A stretch of 64,000 bases of DNA from Methylococcaceae bacterium UBA6146 (GTDB lineage Bacteria; Pseudomonadota; Gammaproteobacteria; Methylococcales; Methylomonadaceae), in the NCBI GenBank assembly GCA_002422395.1, contig DIUY01000029.1, positions 131,289 to 195,288 on the forward strand, in the 5' to 3' direction. Below, one piece after another: positions 17,263 through 26,515 of this stretch (positions within the stretch are counted from its first letter, which is position 1; the number at the start of each line of letters is the position of its first letter). Under the pieces are notes generated by a model that saw only the letters and a list, made by a program, of their open reading frames with translations, was not told the origin of the DNA and did no database searches. The position numbers were made by a program, and so were the translations under genes.

Positions 17263-18294
17263 ATGAATAAAAAAATAAAATTAATAGGCTGTGCAACGCT
17301 TGGCTTACTTGTGAACTTATCGGCATCAACTATTGTACATGCCGGTTCATTCTCATTTGGTCTGTGGGGAGATATGCCTTATGCCAAAAATGGTGACGGC
17401 GCTAAAGACGGCGACAAGATGACCCGTTTGGTCAATGACATGAACGCGGCAAACCTTGCCTTCACCATCTTTGACGGCGACACTAAAGATGGCAGTTCAG
17501 CATGTACAGACAGCAGCATCGGGCCGGAAGCCATTAGCATGTTTAATAGCGTTAAAGCACCGACTGTCTATGTATTGGGCGATAACGAGTGGACTGACTG
17601 CCACCGTATCAACAATGGCGGTTATAACAACTTAGAACGCCTTAATTACCTGCGCCAAACCATGTTTGTTGATGACTACAGTTTTGGCCAAACGAAGATG
17701 AAGTTGCACCGCCAAGGACCGGCACAAGGGCTTTATTCAGAAAACTCGCGTTGGATGCGGGGCAAAGTGGTTTTTGTAACCTTAAACATACCTGGCAGCA
17801 ACAACAACAAAGTAAACGACGGCACTTGTATTGACGCTAAAAGTGTCCGCACCCAAGCCGAGTGTGATGCTGACAATGCAGAATATGCAGCACGTGATGC
17901 CGCAAACATTGAATTTTTGCGCAAATCATTTGAAGTTGCTAAAAAACGTAACGCAATCGGCCTGATGGTCGCCATCCAAGCTGACCCAAGCTTTGATCTG
18001 GCTGAAACAGATGGCGTCAATGAAAGGACCCAACCTGGCGTTGACGGTTACAATGCGTTTTTGGCCGCATTGACCGAAGAAACCAATGCGTTTAACGGTC
18101 AAGTCGTATTGGCTCATGGTGACACGCATTTTTACAAAGTTGATAAGCCATTGGTAGATCAGGCCAACTTAATTAAAAATTTCACTCGCGTTGAAACTTT
18201 CGGCAGCCCAAACTTGCATTGGATTAAAGTGACTGCGAGCACTACCAATCCAAACGTGTTCACCTTCCAACCAATGATTGTCCCAGGAAACTAA
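17263..18294 (+). CDS. Secreted metallophosphoesterase-like protein
   Basis: 343 residues with a signal peptide (MNKKIKLIGCATLGLLVNLS...VHA). The mature protein carries calcineurin-like metallophosphoesterase landmarks: WGDMPY (first Asp), IFDGDTKDGSSAC (GD), LGDNEWTDCHR (GDNE) and AHGDTHFYKVD (GDTH/GH-like). This arrangement belongs to an uncharacterised bacterial exported family; phosphomonoesterase or phosphodiesterase activity is inferred. The AAAGG a few bases before ATG 17263 serves as ribosome site. It is a single gene; an A/T-rich promoter region precedes it. The middle contains a cysteine-bearing insertion (DGTCIDAKSVRTQAECDAD). Confidence 0.75.
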   Translation: MNKKIKLIGCATLGLLVNLSASTIVHAGSFSFGLWGDMPYAKNGDGAKDGDKMTRLVNDMNAANLAFTIFDGDTKDGSSACTDSSIGPEAISMFNSVKAPTVYVLGDNEWTDCHRINNGGYNNLERLNYLRQTMFVDDYSFGQTKMKLHRQGPAQGLYSENSRWMRGKVVFVTLNIPGSNNNKVNDGTCIDAKSVRTQAECDADNAEYAARDAANIEFLRKSFEVAKKRNAIGLMVAIQADPSFDLAETDGVNERTQPGVDGYNAFLAALTEETNAFNGQVVLAHGDTHFYKVDKPLVDQANLIKNFTRVETFGSPNLHWIKVTASTTNPNVFTFQPMIVPGN

Positions 18295-18307
18295 ACGTTT
18301 CTTCTCC

Positions 18308-18342
18308 AAAAAACTGGGCGGAACACAGATTGTTCCGCCCAG
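18308..18342 (-). terminator. Intrinsic terminator for glk (may work both ways)
   Basis: CTGGGCGGAACA (18314-18325) and TGTTCCGCCCAG (18331-18342) form a perfect 12-base stem with a 5-base loop. On the minus strand it is followed by six T (AAAAAA at 18308-18313), right for ending the GH15-glk transcript; it also lies just after the plus-strand gene ending at 18294. Confidence 0.85.
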
Positions 18343-18381
18343 TGTCCGCAATTAATGTTTAACGGCAAAGGGCAGCGTCCA

Positions 18382-19365
18382 CTAAAGCCCGTTGTTATCC
18401 CAATAATGAATCGCGCCAATCAAAGGTGTCCGTTGATTTAATGACACTTTTACCGAAACCGTGTCAAGCAAAGAATGGAACCGGCCTTTAGCTTTAAAGG
18501 CATCTATAAACCCACCCGCCTGCATGGCCGATAAAATTTTAGGGGCTATGCCGCCGCCGATAAAAACGCCGCCGATAGCAAATGATTTTAAAACCAGATT
18601 ACTGGCTTCAGCGCCGTAAATCTCCACAAACAACCTGACCGCTTCCACACATAAAGCATCTTCGCCATTAATCCCTAATCTTGAAATGATCGCGTTCCTA
18701 TCGCTATCCTCGCTAATGGCGGAAACCGCCGGGCACGGAGGCGCAAAACCCATTTCACAAAGAAAATCATACAAATGGCTAAAACCAATGCCAGACAAAA
18801 TGCGTTCATAACTGACATGGCCGGGATATTTTTTTCTAAGGTACGCAAGCAGCAAGTCCTGCTGGGGATTTTGCGCGGCAAAATCACAGTGTCCGCCTTC
18901 AGTGGCAATCGGATAATATTTGCCACCCTCCGAATATAAGATAGCTTCCCCCAACCCTGTGCCAGCGGCAATAACGGCTATATTGCCTGTCTGGTTTTTG
19001 GCATCGGGGTTCAGTTCCAAAAGGTCTTCCGCCGGTAAATGCAACATACCTAGCGCCATCGCTTCCAAATCATTGAGCAATTTGACCTGTCCGGTATTCA
19101 GCTGTTTTTTCAGCTTGTTCGCATCGATCACCCACGGTAGATTAGTCGTCTGGCAACATTGGTTGACCACCGGGCCTGCAATACCCAAACAGACAGCGGT
19201 AATAGTTATGCCGACTGGTAAAAACGCCGCCAAAACTGCATCAAACTGCAAAAAATCAGCGCTCGAAAACGTGTATTCTTGAAGGCAGTCCAGTGTGCCA
19301 TCGGGCGCTTTTTCAAGTAACGACAACACTGTTTTTGTCCCGCCTATATCGCCTGCTAAAATCAT
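18382..19365 (-). CDS. glk: Glucokinase, proteobacterial Glk type
   Basis: 327 residues from ATG 19365 (MILAGDIGGTKTVLSL); the frame extends to 19440 but overlaps the upstream gene. It phosphorylates glucose with ATP. Seen: phosphate-1 motif LAGDIGGTKT, CLGIAGPVV, NDLEAMALG (catalytic Asp region), VIAAGTGLGEA, ATEGGHCDFA and GGVFIGGGIAPKIL. It lies 16 bases after a GH15 protein, so the two are co-transcribed; glucose released from glycogen or sucrose would be trapped here. Methanotrophs store glycogen and carry such enzymes, consistent with the proposed host. Confidence 0.92.
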   Translation of the reverse strand: MILAGDIGGTKTVLSLLEKAPDGTLDCLQEYTFSSADFLQFDAVLAAFLPVGITITAVCLGIAGPVVNQCCQTTNLPWVIDANKLKKQLNTGQVKLLNDLEAMALGMLHLPAEDLLELNPDAKNQTGNIAVIAAGTGLGEAILYSEGGKYYPIATEGGHCDFAAQNPQQDLLLAYLRKKYPGHVSYERILSGIGFSHLYDFLCEMGFAPPCPAVSAISEDSDRNAIISRLGINGEDALCVEAVRLFVEIYGAEASNLVLKSFAIGGVFIGGGIAPKILSAMQAGGFIDAFKAKGRFHSLLDTVSVKVSLNQRTPLIGAIHYWDNNGL

Positions 19366-19381
19366 CACGGCCACCTTGTGG

Positions 19382-22300
19382 TTAAAGCTGATTGTTATTA
19401 TTGAGCAGGTGTGACAGGGCATCGAGTATGCTATTGGCAACCTGATGCGGCGGCAACTGGTAAAAAGTCTGCCAAGCCAATACGGCCTGCTCTTCGTAAT
19501 TATGCTGATGTTCAGGATGTATCTGCAACCAACTAATTCTTACCGCATGGCCAATGATGACATCCGTGACTAGGGTATCATCAATCTGTAGGGGGTTATT
19601 ACGAAAAATAGAAGCCATTGCCTTTAATGCCTCCACCGTCAATTGCCGATAAATAGGCGCTTGGATTTTATTAAGCAAATGATTGACATGCAACTTGAAA
19701 CTTTGCTCGCCCGGTGTCATTTGCGACAGTATGATTGCACTATCCAGCCGCCTTTTACTATTAAGCTTTTCTCCGATCATCAAGCCCTGGCAGTGCTGCA
19801 AAATATCCCAGACGCCTGCAAAAAACGCATCTTTTTCACGGCCCAAACTGCCTTGGCGCTCCCGCCAATCGTACCAATCTTCGCCTTCAGCCCGGTTGCT
19901 TGGATTCATCGCCTCAGAAAACCGTGCACTGCCCAAATCCTGGCATATGCCGTCATATTGCAGTGTTTCAACCGCTTCTAACTGATGTTCAGTATTACTG
20001 TAATCTTCGAGGGTTTCTTCGACTTTTCGGGCCAATTGATGCGGCGGTAACGACAAAATGTCGGTAAATGCCTGATCCAGCGTACTGTTCAACCCACGCT
20101 TGTGCCTGACCAAAATTAATTGCAAGATGTGCCCTACCCTGACCGTCTGTATATCGGTAAACAAATCAGGCCTGGATTTGATTAACATGCCCAAGTACAA
20201 AATCAGCTCTTGGATGATGATGATTTCGCTGGCATCATTATTATTGTAGGCGCGGATAGTCGCCAAAATCACTGAAGAGTCCACCGGCCTTGTCAAAGTG
20301 GCCTTGCCGCTATACGCACGCCCGACGGTCAGTTGATGCTGGCGCACCAGTATGTCGGTGGCCGCCTGTTCCAAGTTAATGTCGTATTTCCCTAGCAATC
20401 CGGCACAGCGCCTGACGACATACCAAAGGTGCTGGTCGCCCGCACGCTCATAGACCTCTTCGAGCAAATCGCATACATAGGCATGCTTACCATCGGCATT
20501 TACCAAGCCAATATCGTAATCTAGGCCATGACGTTGCCCTAGCAGGCTTAAAGCCTCAAGATGGGCAAAAATATTTGCGTTAGTCATCAGCTGTCCAACC
20601 AGCAGGCTGTCTTCGCTGATTTCCCATTGCGTCAGTAAAAATGTGGACAATGGCACGGAAGCCGCCATATCCATAGGCAAAACTTGCGCCCAAGGCCGCT
20701 CCGGTTCCTGCCAAGAGGCTTTGGAGAATTGAAAATCATGCAGGTAATTGATTTTTTCTTGGCTGGAAGTTTCGGTAAACTCGGCCAAATTGCCCAATTG
20801 CAAAGGCACATCAAGGTTGATACCCGCTTGCAGCTCCCTGATAAATTCAACCAGTATCTCGCGGTTATGGCTGAGCAACATGTTCGGTTTAATCACCATC
20901 ACCAACAAAGGGTTACCCGGACTATGCCAATGCCGGCTGATATATTTAAATTCGGAACGCAACCGCTGAATCAGCAAACGGTTGTCCATTGCCAGATAAA
21001 AACCTTTTTGGTTGAGGCATTGGGGTAGGAATATCAACTTTTCGCCAGATAAGATATACAGCTTGGAAGTTGCCAGTGTCCGCAGCTGCCGTAATGGCCG
21101 ACCCGCCAAACCCATGCGGTCATTTCTGCCAACCTGGGTATAGGCCTCCGCCAGCTCACTGGCCTCTCTGATCTGGATGGGCGACACGTCGGCTAAGGTT
21201 TGCATCTCAATCCCATAACCCCGCAAAGTGTTTTGCACGACCTCATCTTGGGCAATCAAAGCGCATTGTAAGCGGCACTCATGTGCTTCGCGGGTCTTAT
21301 GCCGACCTATCGGGTCAATATCATCACACTCCAGCAAGCCATCCTGAATGAGGCTGCCTAATATGAACAAACTTTGCGCCCAGACCAGCGGAATATTTTC
21401 ATTTGGCACGCGCATCTGGGAATGGGGATTGGCTTTCTCTGAACTGATCAATTCTGCCGGAACAACGTAAAGCTCAGGCAGCAACTGTTGCCCGTCTTGT
21501 TCAACCAGCAAATCTTCGAGTTTTTTGCGGTAGCCGGATGCCTTTTCAGTATCGCCCGCAAATAAATTATTTAGCAGCAGATAACAGAAAAACAACGGCC
21601 ATTCACATTCAATCGCCATAAATTGCTTTAATTCATGCGGATCGTAATATTGACGGTGGCTATCTTCGATTACCGTTTGGTGGCCATCCAGCAAAAACCG
21701 TTTACATCCATAGCGGCCTTCGAGTTTTTCACACATAAGACTTGCTGTGTTTTCCCAAAGGGGCTTTTTTTCAACTGCAAAAGCCGGAAACCCGATAACG
21801 CTTAACACAGCCGCATCGACTTCTTTAGAAACAGATTCCCTAGGCAACAGGGATTCCAGCGTAATCCGGGTGCGGGCAATGTCATCGCTAATCACATGGA
21901 CTACGGAAGACTGCCCGCCATCTTTGCCGAACAAATTGAAACCGGACATCGCTTCCAGAGCCGCTTTTGCCATACCGATAGAACTTGCGTTAAGTTCGGC
22001 AATGCCATGATTAATTTTATTGCCACGTTCCCAAATACCGTAATCAGGGGTGCGGTAAGTCCGGCTGATATAATGCACCAGGTTTTGGACAAAATTGACT
22101 TCATCTATCGTAAAAACAATCCGCAAACCGGATGCCGTCATTTGCGCCAACATCAATAAAAATAATGACGTGGCATCCAGTTGCAAATGCCCCCATTCAT
22201 GATCGCCAACCACCACGCCGCCTGTTTTGGTGTCGTATTTGGCATGTAAGGCATCCAGCGGGTTCTGGGTGTGCTTGAATTTTTCAAGCTTTGGCGCTTG

Positions 22301-22588
22301 GCGCATCATAGCCGTCAACAGGCCGCGCATGAGTTTGACGACGCTTTGCTCAAGGATATACGTGCGCCCTTCCGTTTCGCCAGCACGCCGATAAGCTAGC
22401 GCCAGTCCCCACGCCGCCATAATGCTATACACATTATCCCTGACCCACGCATCCGTATAATTGCCATGGACATTAACAGCCGTACTGGCTGGCAGCAAGC
22501 CGCTGATGCAATCCTGCCGGTTGAGAATAATGCGCTGGACCTGTTGATAAAAGGTTTCTAATTTATCAAGCAACACTGTTGAACCCAT
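19382..22588 (-). CDS. GH15-type protein resembling phosphorylase kinase alpha/beta
   Basis: 1068 residues. The N-terminal half is an (alpha/alpha)6 glucoamylase-like domain: ASTAVNVHGNYTDAWVRDNV, GVVVGDHEWGHLQLDATSLF, and GIWERGNKINHGIAELNASS, the same order as in eukaryotic phosphorylase b kinase regulatory subunits and their bacterial relatives. The remaining half is helical, without other catalytic motifs known to me. These large proteins occur in cyanobacteria and methanotrophs, usually among glycogen genes; whether they hydrolyse glucans is not settled. It precedes glk in one transcript. The ATG at 22588 is well placed relative to family N-termini. Confidence 0.85.
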   Translation of the reverse strand: MGSTVLLDKLETFYQQVQRIILNRQDCISGLLPASTAVNVHGNYTDAWVRDNVYSIMAAWGLALAYRRAGETEGRTYILEQSVVKLMRGLLTAMMRQAPKLEKFKHTQNPLDALHAKYDTKTGGVVVGDHEWGHLQLDATSLFLLMLAQMTASGLRIVFTIDEVNFVQNLVHYISRTYRTPDYGIWERGNKINHGIAELNASSIGMAKAALEAMSGFNLFGKDGGQSSVVHVISDDIARTRITLESLLPRESVSKEVDAAVLSVIGFPAFAVEKKPLWENTASLMCEKLEGRYGCKRFLLDGHQTVIEDSHRQYYDPHELKQFMAIECEWPLFFCYLLLNNLFAGDTEKASGYRKKLEDLLVEQDGQQLLPELYVVPAELISSEKANPHSQMRVPNENIPLVWAQSLFILGSLIQDGLLECDDIDPIGRHKTREAHECRLQCALIAQDEVVQNTLRGYGIEMQTLADVSPIQIREASELAEAYTQVGRNDRMGLAGRPLRQLRTLATSKLYILSGEKLIFLPQCLNQKGFYLAMDNRLLIQRLRSEFKYISRHWHSPGNPLLVMVIKPNMLLSHNREILVEFIRELQAGINLDVPLQLGNLAEFTETSSQEKINYLHDFQFSKASWQEPERPWAQVLPMDMAASVPLSTFLLTQWEISEDSLLVGQLMTNANIFAHLEALSLLGQRHGLDYDIGLVNADGKHAYVCDLLEEVYERAGDQHLWYVVRRCAGLLGKYDINLEQAATDILVRQHQLTVGRAYSGKATLTRPVDSSVILATIRAYNNNDASEIIIIQELILYLGMLIKSRPDLFTDIQTVRVGHILQLILVRHKRGLNSTLDQAFTDILSLPPHQLARKVEETLEDYSNTEHQLEAVETLQYDGICQDLGSARFSEAMNPSNRAEGEDWYDWRERQGSLGREKDAFFAGVWDILQHCQGLMIGEKLNSKRRLDSAIILSQMTPGEQSFKLHVNHLLNKIQAPIYRQLTVEALKAMASIFRNNPLQIDDTLVTDVIIGHAVRISWLQIHPEHQHNYEEQAVLAWQTFYQLPPHQVANSILDALSHLLNNNNQL

Positions 22589-22931
22589 ATCTGATGCCGC
22601 CTCCCCAATTTAATGGCAAGTGCTTTTTAGAAATAGCGTATTGATTTTAGTCGATAGGCTGCCGTAACCAAGTTTTTTACAGCAGGTAACATGCCAGTGC
22701 TTATGTTTTGTTGTAAAAACAGGCTGTAATTTCAAAATAGCAGACCAAACCGTACACACATCTATGCTTGCCAAATTCTCATTTTTTAATTGCCCAATAA
22801 ATCCACACAGGCATCAACTAAACAGCGCCAGTCAGCGATTAAACGCACCTTATTGAAGCGGGTTGCACTAAAAGTGTTCACATCCAAGAGACGCTATTCA
22901 GTGCACCGCCCCTAAATAAGCACAATAGATC
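22589..22931. other. 343-base intergenic region, no gene seen
   Basis: Between the GH15 gene start and the end of the pyridoxamine-oxidase-like gene, both on the minus strand. It must hold the promoter of GH15-glk. I see no coding frame, strong hairpin or known repeat. Confidence 0.5.
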
Positions 22932-23609
22932 CTAAGCTTCGCCCTTCATCACCATAATGCCATATTCCTCAGGCGTAATAGTCCCGCCTAATTTGTCGGC
23001 AGTGTTTTTATCACGCTCCGGCAACACATCCTGTATTCCGTCAATGCGTTTCCATTGCGGCAATGGCGTCTGGCCACCCGCTTGAGGCACATATTTTGAG
23101 GTTTGCACCCGCTGGTATTTATGGATATAACGTGGACAATTAACGAACACTTCCGTCACCGTAACGCGCACTATCAACTCAGCCCCATAAAAGCTCTCTA
23201 GCAACGGGTCGTTACGGTCAACGGTAGCGATGCCATGGACGCGTACACGATGCGGCGTTTCAAAATCAATAAATAACAAACCGACCTTGTCATTGGCGGT
23301 AATATTGCCCATAGAAAGAAACATGCCGTTGCCGTCGTAGCTGGGAAAAACAATCGTCTTGCTATCCAGCACGTTAACAAAACCGGGGGTGCCGCCTTTG
23401 TATGAGCAAGTTGGATACCCACGGTGATCAATCGTCGTCAAAAAGAACATATCTCGGGATGCTATAAATCCGCTATGGTTCTGGTCAAGCTCTGGCTGGA
23501 CAATAAGTTGGCTTACTCTTCCGGCCATACCCCTGGTGTCAAACGTATCTTGCATCGCAAAATGTTGAGGGCCATATATTTCGTTCATCACTACTCCAAA
23601 ATTGCTCAA
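22932..23609 (-). CDS. Pyridoxamine 5'-phosphate oxidase-related flavin-binding protein
   Basis: 225 residues with a split-barrel FMN-binding fold: MFFLTTIDHRGYPTCSYKGG, FPSYDGNGMFLSMGNITAND and VGLLFIDFETPHRVRVHGIA match the general PNPOx-like family (pyridoxamine 5'-phosphate oxidase family protein). True PdxH has different substrate residues, so flavin/haem/F420-type redox or binding function is open. It ends with a run unlike PdxH (GTITPEEYGIMVMKGEA). It stands alone downstream of secA, separated by the secA terminator. General family is sure, substrate unknown. Confidence 0.8.
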   Translation of the reverse strand: MSNFGVVMNEIYGPQHFAMQDTFDTRGMAGRVSQLIVQPELDQNHSGFIASRDMFFLTTIDHRGYPTCSYKGGTPGFVNVLDSKTIVFPSYDGNGMFLSMGNITANDKVGLLFIDFETPHRVRVHGIATVDRNDPLLESFYGAELIVRVTVTEVFVNCPRYIHKYQRVQTSKYVPQAGGQTPLPQWKRIDGIQDVLPERDKNTADKLGGTITPEEYGIMVMKGEA

Positions 23610-23638
23610 AAATGGTAATCGTCGAGTCTATTTTTAAC

Positions 23639-23677
23639 CCAAAAAAAACCCTCACCTGACACATGTCCAGATGAGGG
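23639..23677 (-). terminator. Intrinsic terminator of secA
   Basis: CCCTCACCTG (23649-23658) pairs with CAGATGAGGG (23668-23677) with one A/C mismatch, nine-base loop, and on the minus strand is followed by eight or more T (A-run at 23639-23648). It is placed 31 bases after the secA stop. Confidence 0.88.
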
Positions 23678-23707
23678 CGGTATTGTCCAAACTTTGATGT
23701 ATGCAGA

Positions 23708-26419
23708 TTAACTTAACTTGCCATGGCACTGCTTAAATTTTTGGCCTGAACCACATGGGCAAGGATCGTTACGCCCTACTTTACCGCCTTCCCTAACAAA
23801 CGGCTGAGCCGCTGTTTCCTCAGAAGCCTCCAAAGCTTGGCCGTTCTCATCTAAAGCAGATGCTTCGGGATGTTCAAAGTGCATTTCCTTAGGCGTCTGC
23901 ATTTGTTGGTCAAGCGCTTGGACATCTTCTTCTTTTTGCACCTGGACTTTGGCCAGGATGCTAATGACTTCATGCTTAATATCCTCAAGCAATCCGGTAA
24001 ACATTTCAAACGCTTCACGCTTATATTCTTGTTTAGGGTCTTTTTGTGCATAACCTCTGAAATGGATGCCTTGGCGCAAATAATCCATTGCCGCCAGATG
24101 CTCTTTCCAACTGTTATCCAACACCTGCAACATCACCGACTTTTCAAAATGCTGCAACACTTCTTTAGTGATCTGTTGCTCTTTTTCTTGATGGTTCTGT
24201 TCCAAGATACTAATGATACGCGCCCGCAACCCCTCCTCTTTGAGGGAATGGTCTTCATCAAGCATCTTACGCACGGGAATATGCACATTAAACTCGTGCG
24301 TAAGATGCTCTTCAAGCTCATCGACAGCCCATTGCTCGACCATGGTTTTTGGCGGGATATACTGGGTAATGATATTACTGACAACATCTTCGCGGATAGC
24401 CGTAATAATCTCGGAAATATCGCTGGCCGCCATCAGTTCATTACGTTGTGCATAAATGACTTTACGCTGGTCGTTAGCAACATCATCGTAAGCGAGGATT
24501 TCTTTACGGATGTCAAAGTTGCGCCCTTCAACCTTACGCTGGGCATTTTCGATAGAACGCGTCACCCAAGGGTGTTCAATCGCCTCACCGTTACCCATAC
24601 CCAATTTTTGCATCAGCCCTGCCACACGCTCTGATGCGAAAATCCGCATCAAGTCATCCTGCAACGATAAGTAAAAACGGCTGGACCCCGGGTCGCCCTG
24701 ACGTCCGGAACGGCCTCTTAACTGGTTATCGATACGCCGCGATTCATGACGCTCGGAACCAATCACATGCAAGCCACCGGTGCCTATAACCTGGTTATGC
24801 CGGTCTAGCCATGCGCCGCGCACTTTATCTTTTTCAGCCTCAGTCGCATCAGGGCCTAAAGTCTTCAATTCCGCTTCAAGATTGCCGCCTAAAACAATAT
24901 CAGTTCCGCGTCCCGCCATATTAGTGGCAATGGTGACTGCACCGGGCATACCCGCCTGTTCGATGATATGGGCTTCGCGTTCATGTTGTTTGGCATTCAG
25001 CACTTCATGTTTGATGCCCATTTTTTTCAATAGCAGAGACAGCCGTTCGGAGTTTTCAATGGACGTCGTGCCAACTAGAACGGGTTGTCCACGGCTGACA
25101 CATTCTTTAATGTCATCGGCAACCGCGATATATTTCTCATCAGTGGTCAAAAACACCACATCACACAAATCCCTACGGATCATGGGCCTATGGGTGGGAA
25201 TAACGACGACTTCAAGACCATAAATCTTGTTAAGCTCAAATGCTTCCGTATCGGCCGTGCCGGTCATACCGGACAGTTTGTTGTACAATCGAAAATAGTT
25301 CTGGAACGTAATTGAAGCCAGCGTTTGGTTTTCGTTTTGAATCTTAACACCCTCTTTCGCTTCAATCGCTTGGTGCAAACCTTCAGACCAGCGGCGCCCG
25401 ACCATAATACGGCCTGTGAACTCGTCGACAATGCTCACTTCGTTATTGGCGACAATGTAATCAACATCTTTTTTAAATAAGGTATGGCCGCGCAATGACG
25501 CATTTAAATAGTGCATCAGACGAATGTTGGTTGCATCATAAAGGCTAGTGCCTTCCACCATTAAGCCATGCTCAACCATTAAACGTTCAACATTCTCATG
25601 ACCTTCTTCGGTCAAAAAAACCTGCCGTGTTTTTTCATCAACCGTGAAGTCGCCGGGTTCGTCTTCTTTTTCCTGCTTGGTCAGCAAAGGCACAATGGCA
25701 TTGACTTTGATATAGAACTCAGTGCTTTCCTCAGTCGGCCCAGAAATAATTAACGGCGTCCTAGCTTCGTCGATAAGGATGGAATCGACTTCGTCAACGA
25801 TGGCAAAACTCAAGTCCCGCTGAACTTTTTGATTCAGGTTAAACGCCATGTTATCGCGCAAATAGTCGAAACCAAATTCGTTATTGGTGCCATAAGTGAT
25901 GTCGGCCGCATACGCCTCACGCCTTGCCGCATGATCAAGTTGGCTGAGAATAACGCCCGTTGTTAAGCCTAGATAACCATAAAGCCTGCCCATATAATCA
26001 GAGTCGCGCTTAGCCAAGTAGTCATTGACCGTGACAATATGTACGCCACGTCCCGGCAAGGCGTTTAAGTAAGCTGCCAGAGTTGCCATCAGGGTTTTAC
26101 CCTCACCGGTTTTCATCTCAGCAATTTTGCCGTCATGGAGGATCATCCCGCCAATCAGCTGGACGTCAAAATGGCGCATGCCAAAAACGCGCGTGGAAGC
26201 CTCCCTAACGGCTGCAAAGGCTTCCGGAGCCAAACTGTCCAGTTTTTCGCCGTCTGCCAAGCGATCACGGAACAGCTGTGTTTTTGCCTTTAGTTCTTCA
26301 TCAGACAATTTTTCATATTCTGTAGCGAGCGCGTTGATCTTTTTGACCAGCTTCCTTTTTTTACTTATCAGCCTGTCGTTACGGCTACCTACAGCAAATC
26401 TAACCAGCTTACCCAGCAT
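23708..26419 (-). CDS. secA: Preprotein translocase ATPase SecA
   Basis: 903 residues from ATG 26419 (MLGKLVRFAVGSRNDRLI); the longer frame to 26458 adds 13 unlike residues. SecA drives Sec-dependent export through SecYEG. Seen: Q motif region, Walker A AEMKTGEGKTLMATL, DEVDSILIDEARTPLIISG, TNMAGRGTDIVLGGN, LRGRSGRQGDPGSSRF, the helical scaffold and the C-terminal zinc/SecB tail VGRNDPCPCGSGQKFKQCHG. Length equals E. coli SecA (901). It has its own terminator at 23639-23677. Confidence 0.97.
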   Translation of the reverse strand: MLGKLVRFAVGSRNDRLISKKRKLVKKINALATEYEKLSDEELKAKTQLFRDRLADGEKLDSLAPEAFAAVREASTRVFGMRHFDVQLIGGMILHDGKIAEMKTGEGKTLMATLAAYLNALPGRGVHIVTVNDYLAKRDSDYMGRLYGYLGLTTGVILSQLDHAARREAYAADITYGTNNEFGFDYLRDNMAFNLNQKVQRDLSFAIVDEVDSILIDEARTPLIISGPTEESTEFYIKVNAIVPLLTKQEKEDEPGDFTVDEKTRQVFLTEEGHENVERLMVEHGLMVEGTSLYDATNIRLMHYLNASLRGHTLFKKDVDYIVANNEVSIVDEFTGRIMVGRRWSEGLHQAIEAKEGVKIQNENQTLASITFQNYFRLYNKLSGMTGTADTEAFELNKIYGLEVVVIPTHRPMIRRDLCDVVFLTTDEKYIAVADDIKECVSRGQPVLVGTTSIENSERLSLLLKKMGIKHEVLNAKQHEREAHIIEQAGMPGAVTIATNMAGRGTDIVLGGNLEAELKTLGPDATEAEKDKVRGAWLDRHNQVIGTGGLHVIGSERHESRRIDNQLRGRSGRQGDPGSSRFYLSLQDDLMRIFASERVAGLMQKLGMGNGEAIEHPWVTRSIENAQRKVEGRNFDIRKEILAYDDVANDQRKVIYAQRNELMAASDISEIITAIREDVVSNIITQYIPPKTMVEQWAVDELEEHLTHEFNVHIPVRKMLDEDHSLKEEGLRARIISILEQNHQEKEQQITKEVLQHFEKSVMLQVLDNSWKEHLAAMDYLRQGIHFRGYAQKDPKQEYKREAFEMFTGLLEDIKHEVISILAKVQVQKEEDVQALDQQMQTPKEMHFEHPEASALDENGQALEASEETAAQPFVREGGKVGRNDPCPCGSGQKFKQCHGKLS

Positions 26420-26515
26420 GTTTTTTTCCGGTGTGAATTTAGTAAATGATTGAATCAAAGTCTTGGATTATATACCGTCCGACTTATTAGTTACAGATAA
26501 AACATGCTTTTGGAA

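Noticed and set aside
20684..21028. Plus-strand ORF inside the GH15 gene
   Set aside because: Antisense shadow of a long, well-supported gene; no ribosome site or family resemblance.
23870..24634. 254-codon plus-strand ORF opposite secA
   Set aside because: Mirror frame of conserved SecA codons, with composition typical of antisense frames (rich in F, L, H).
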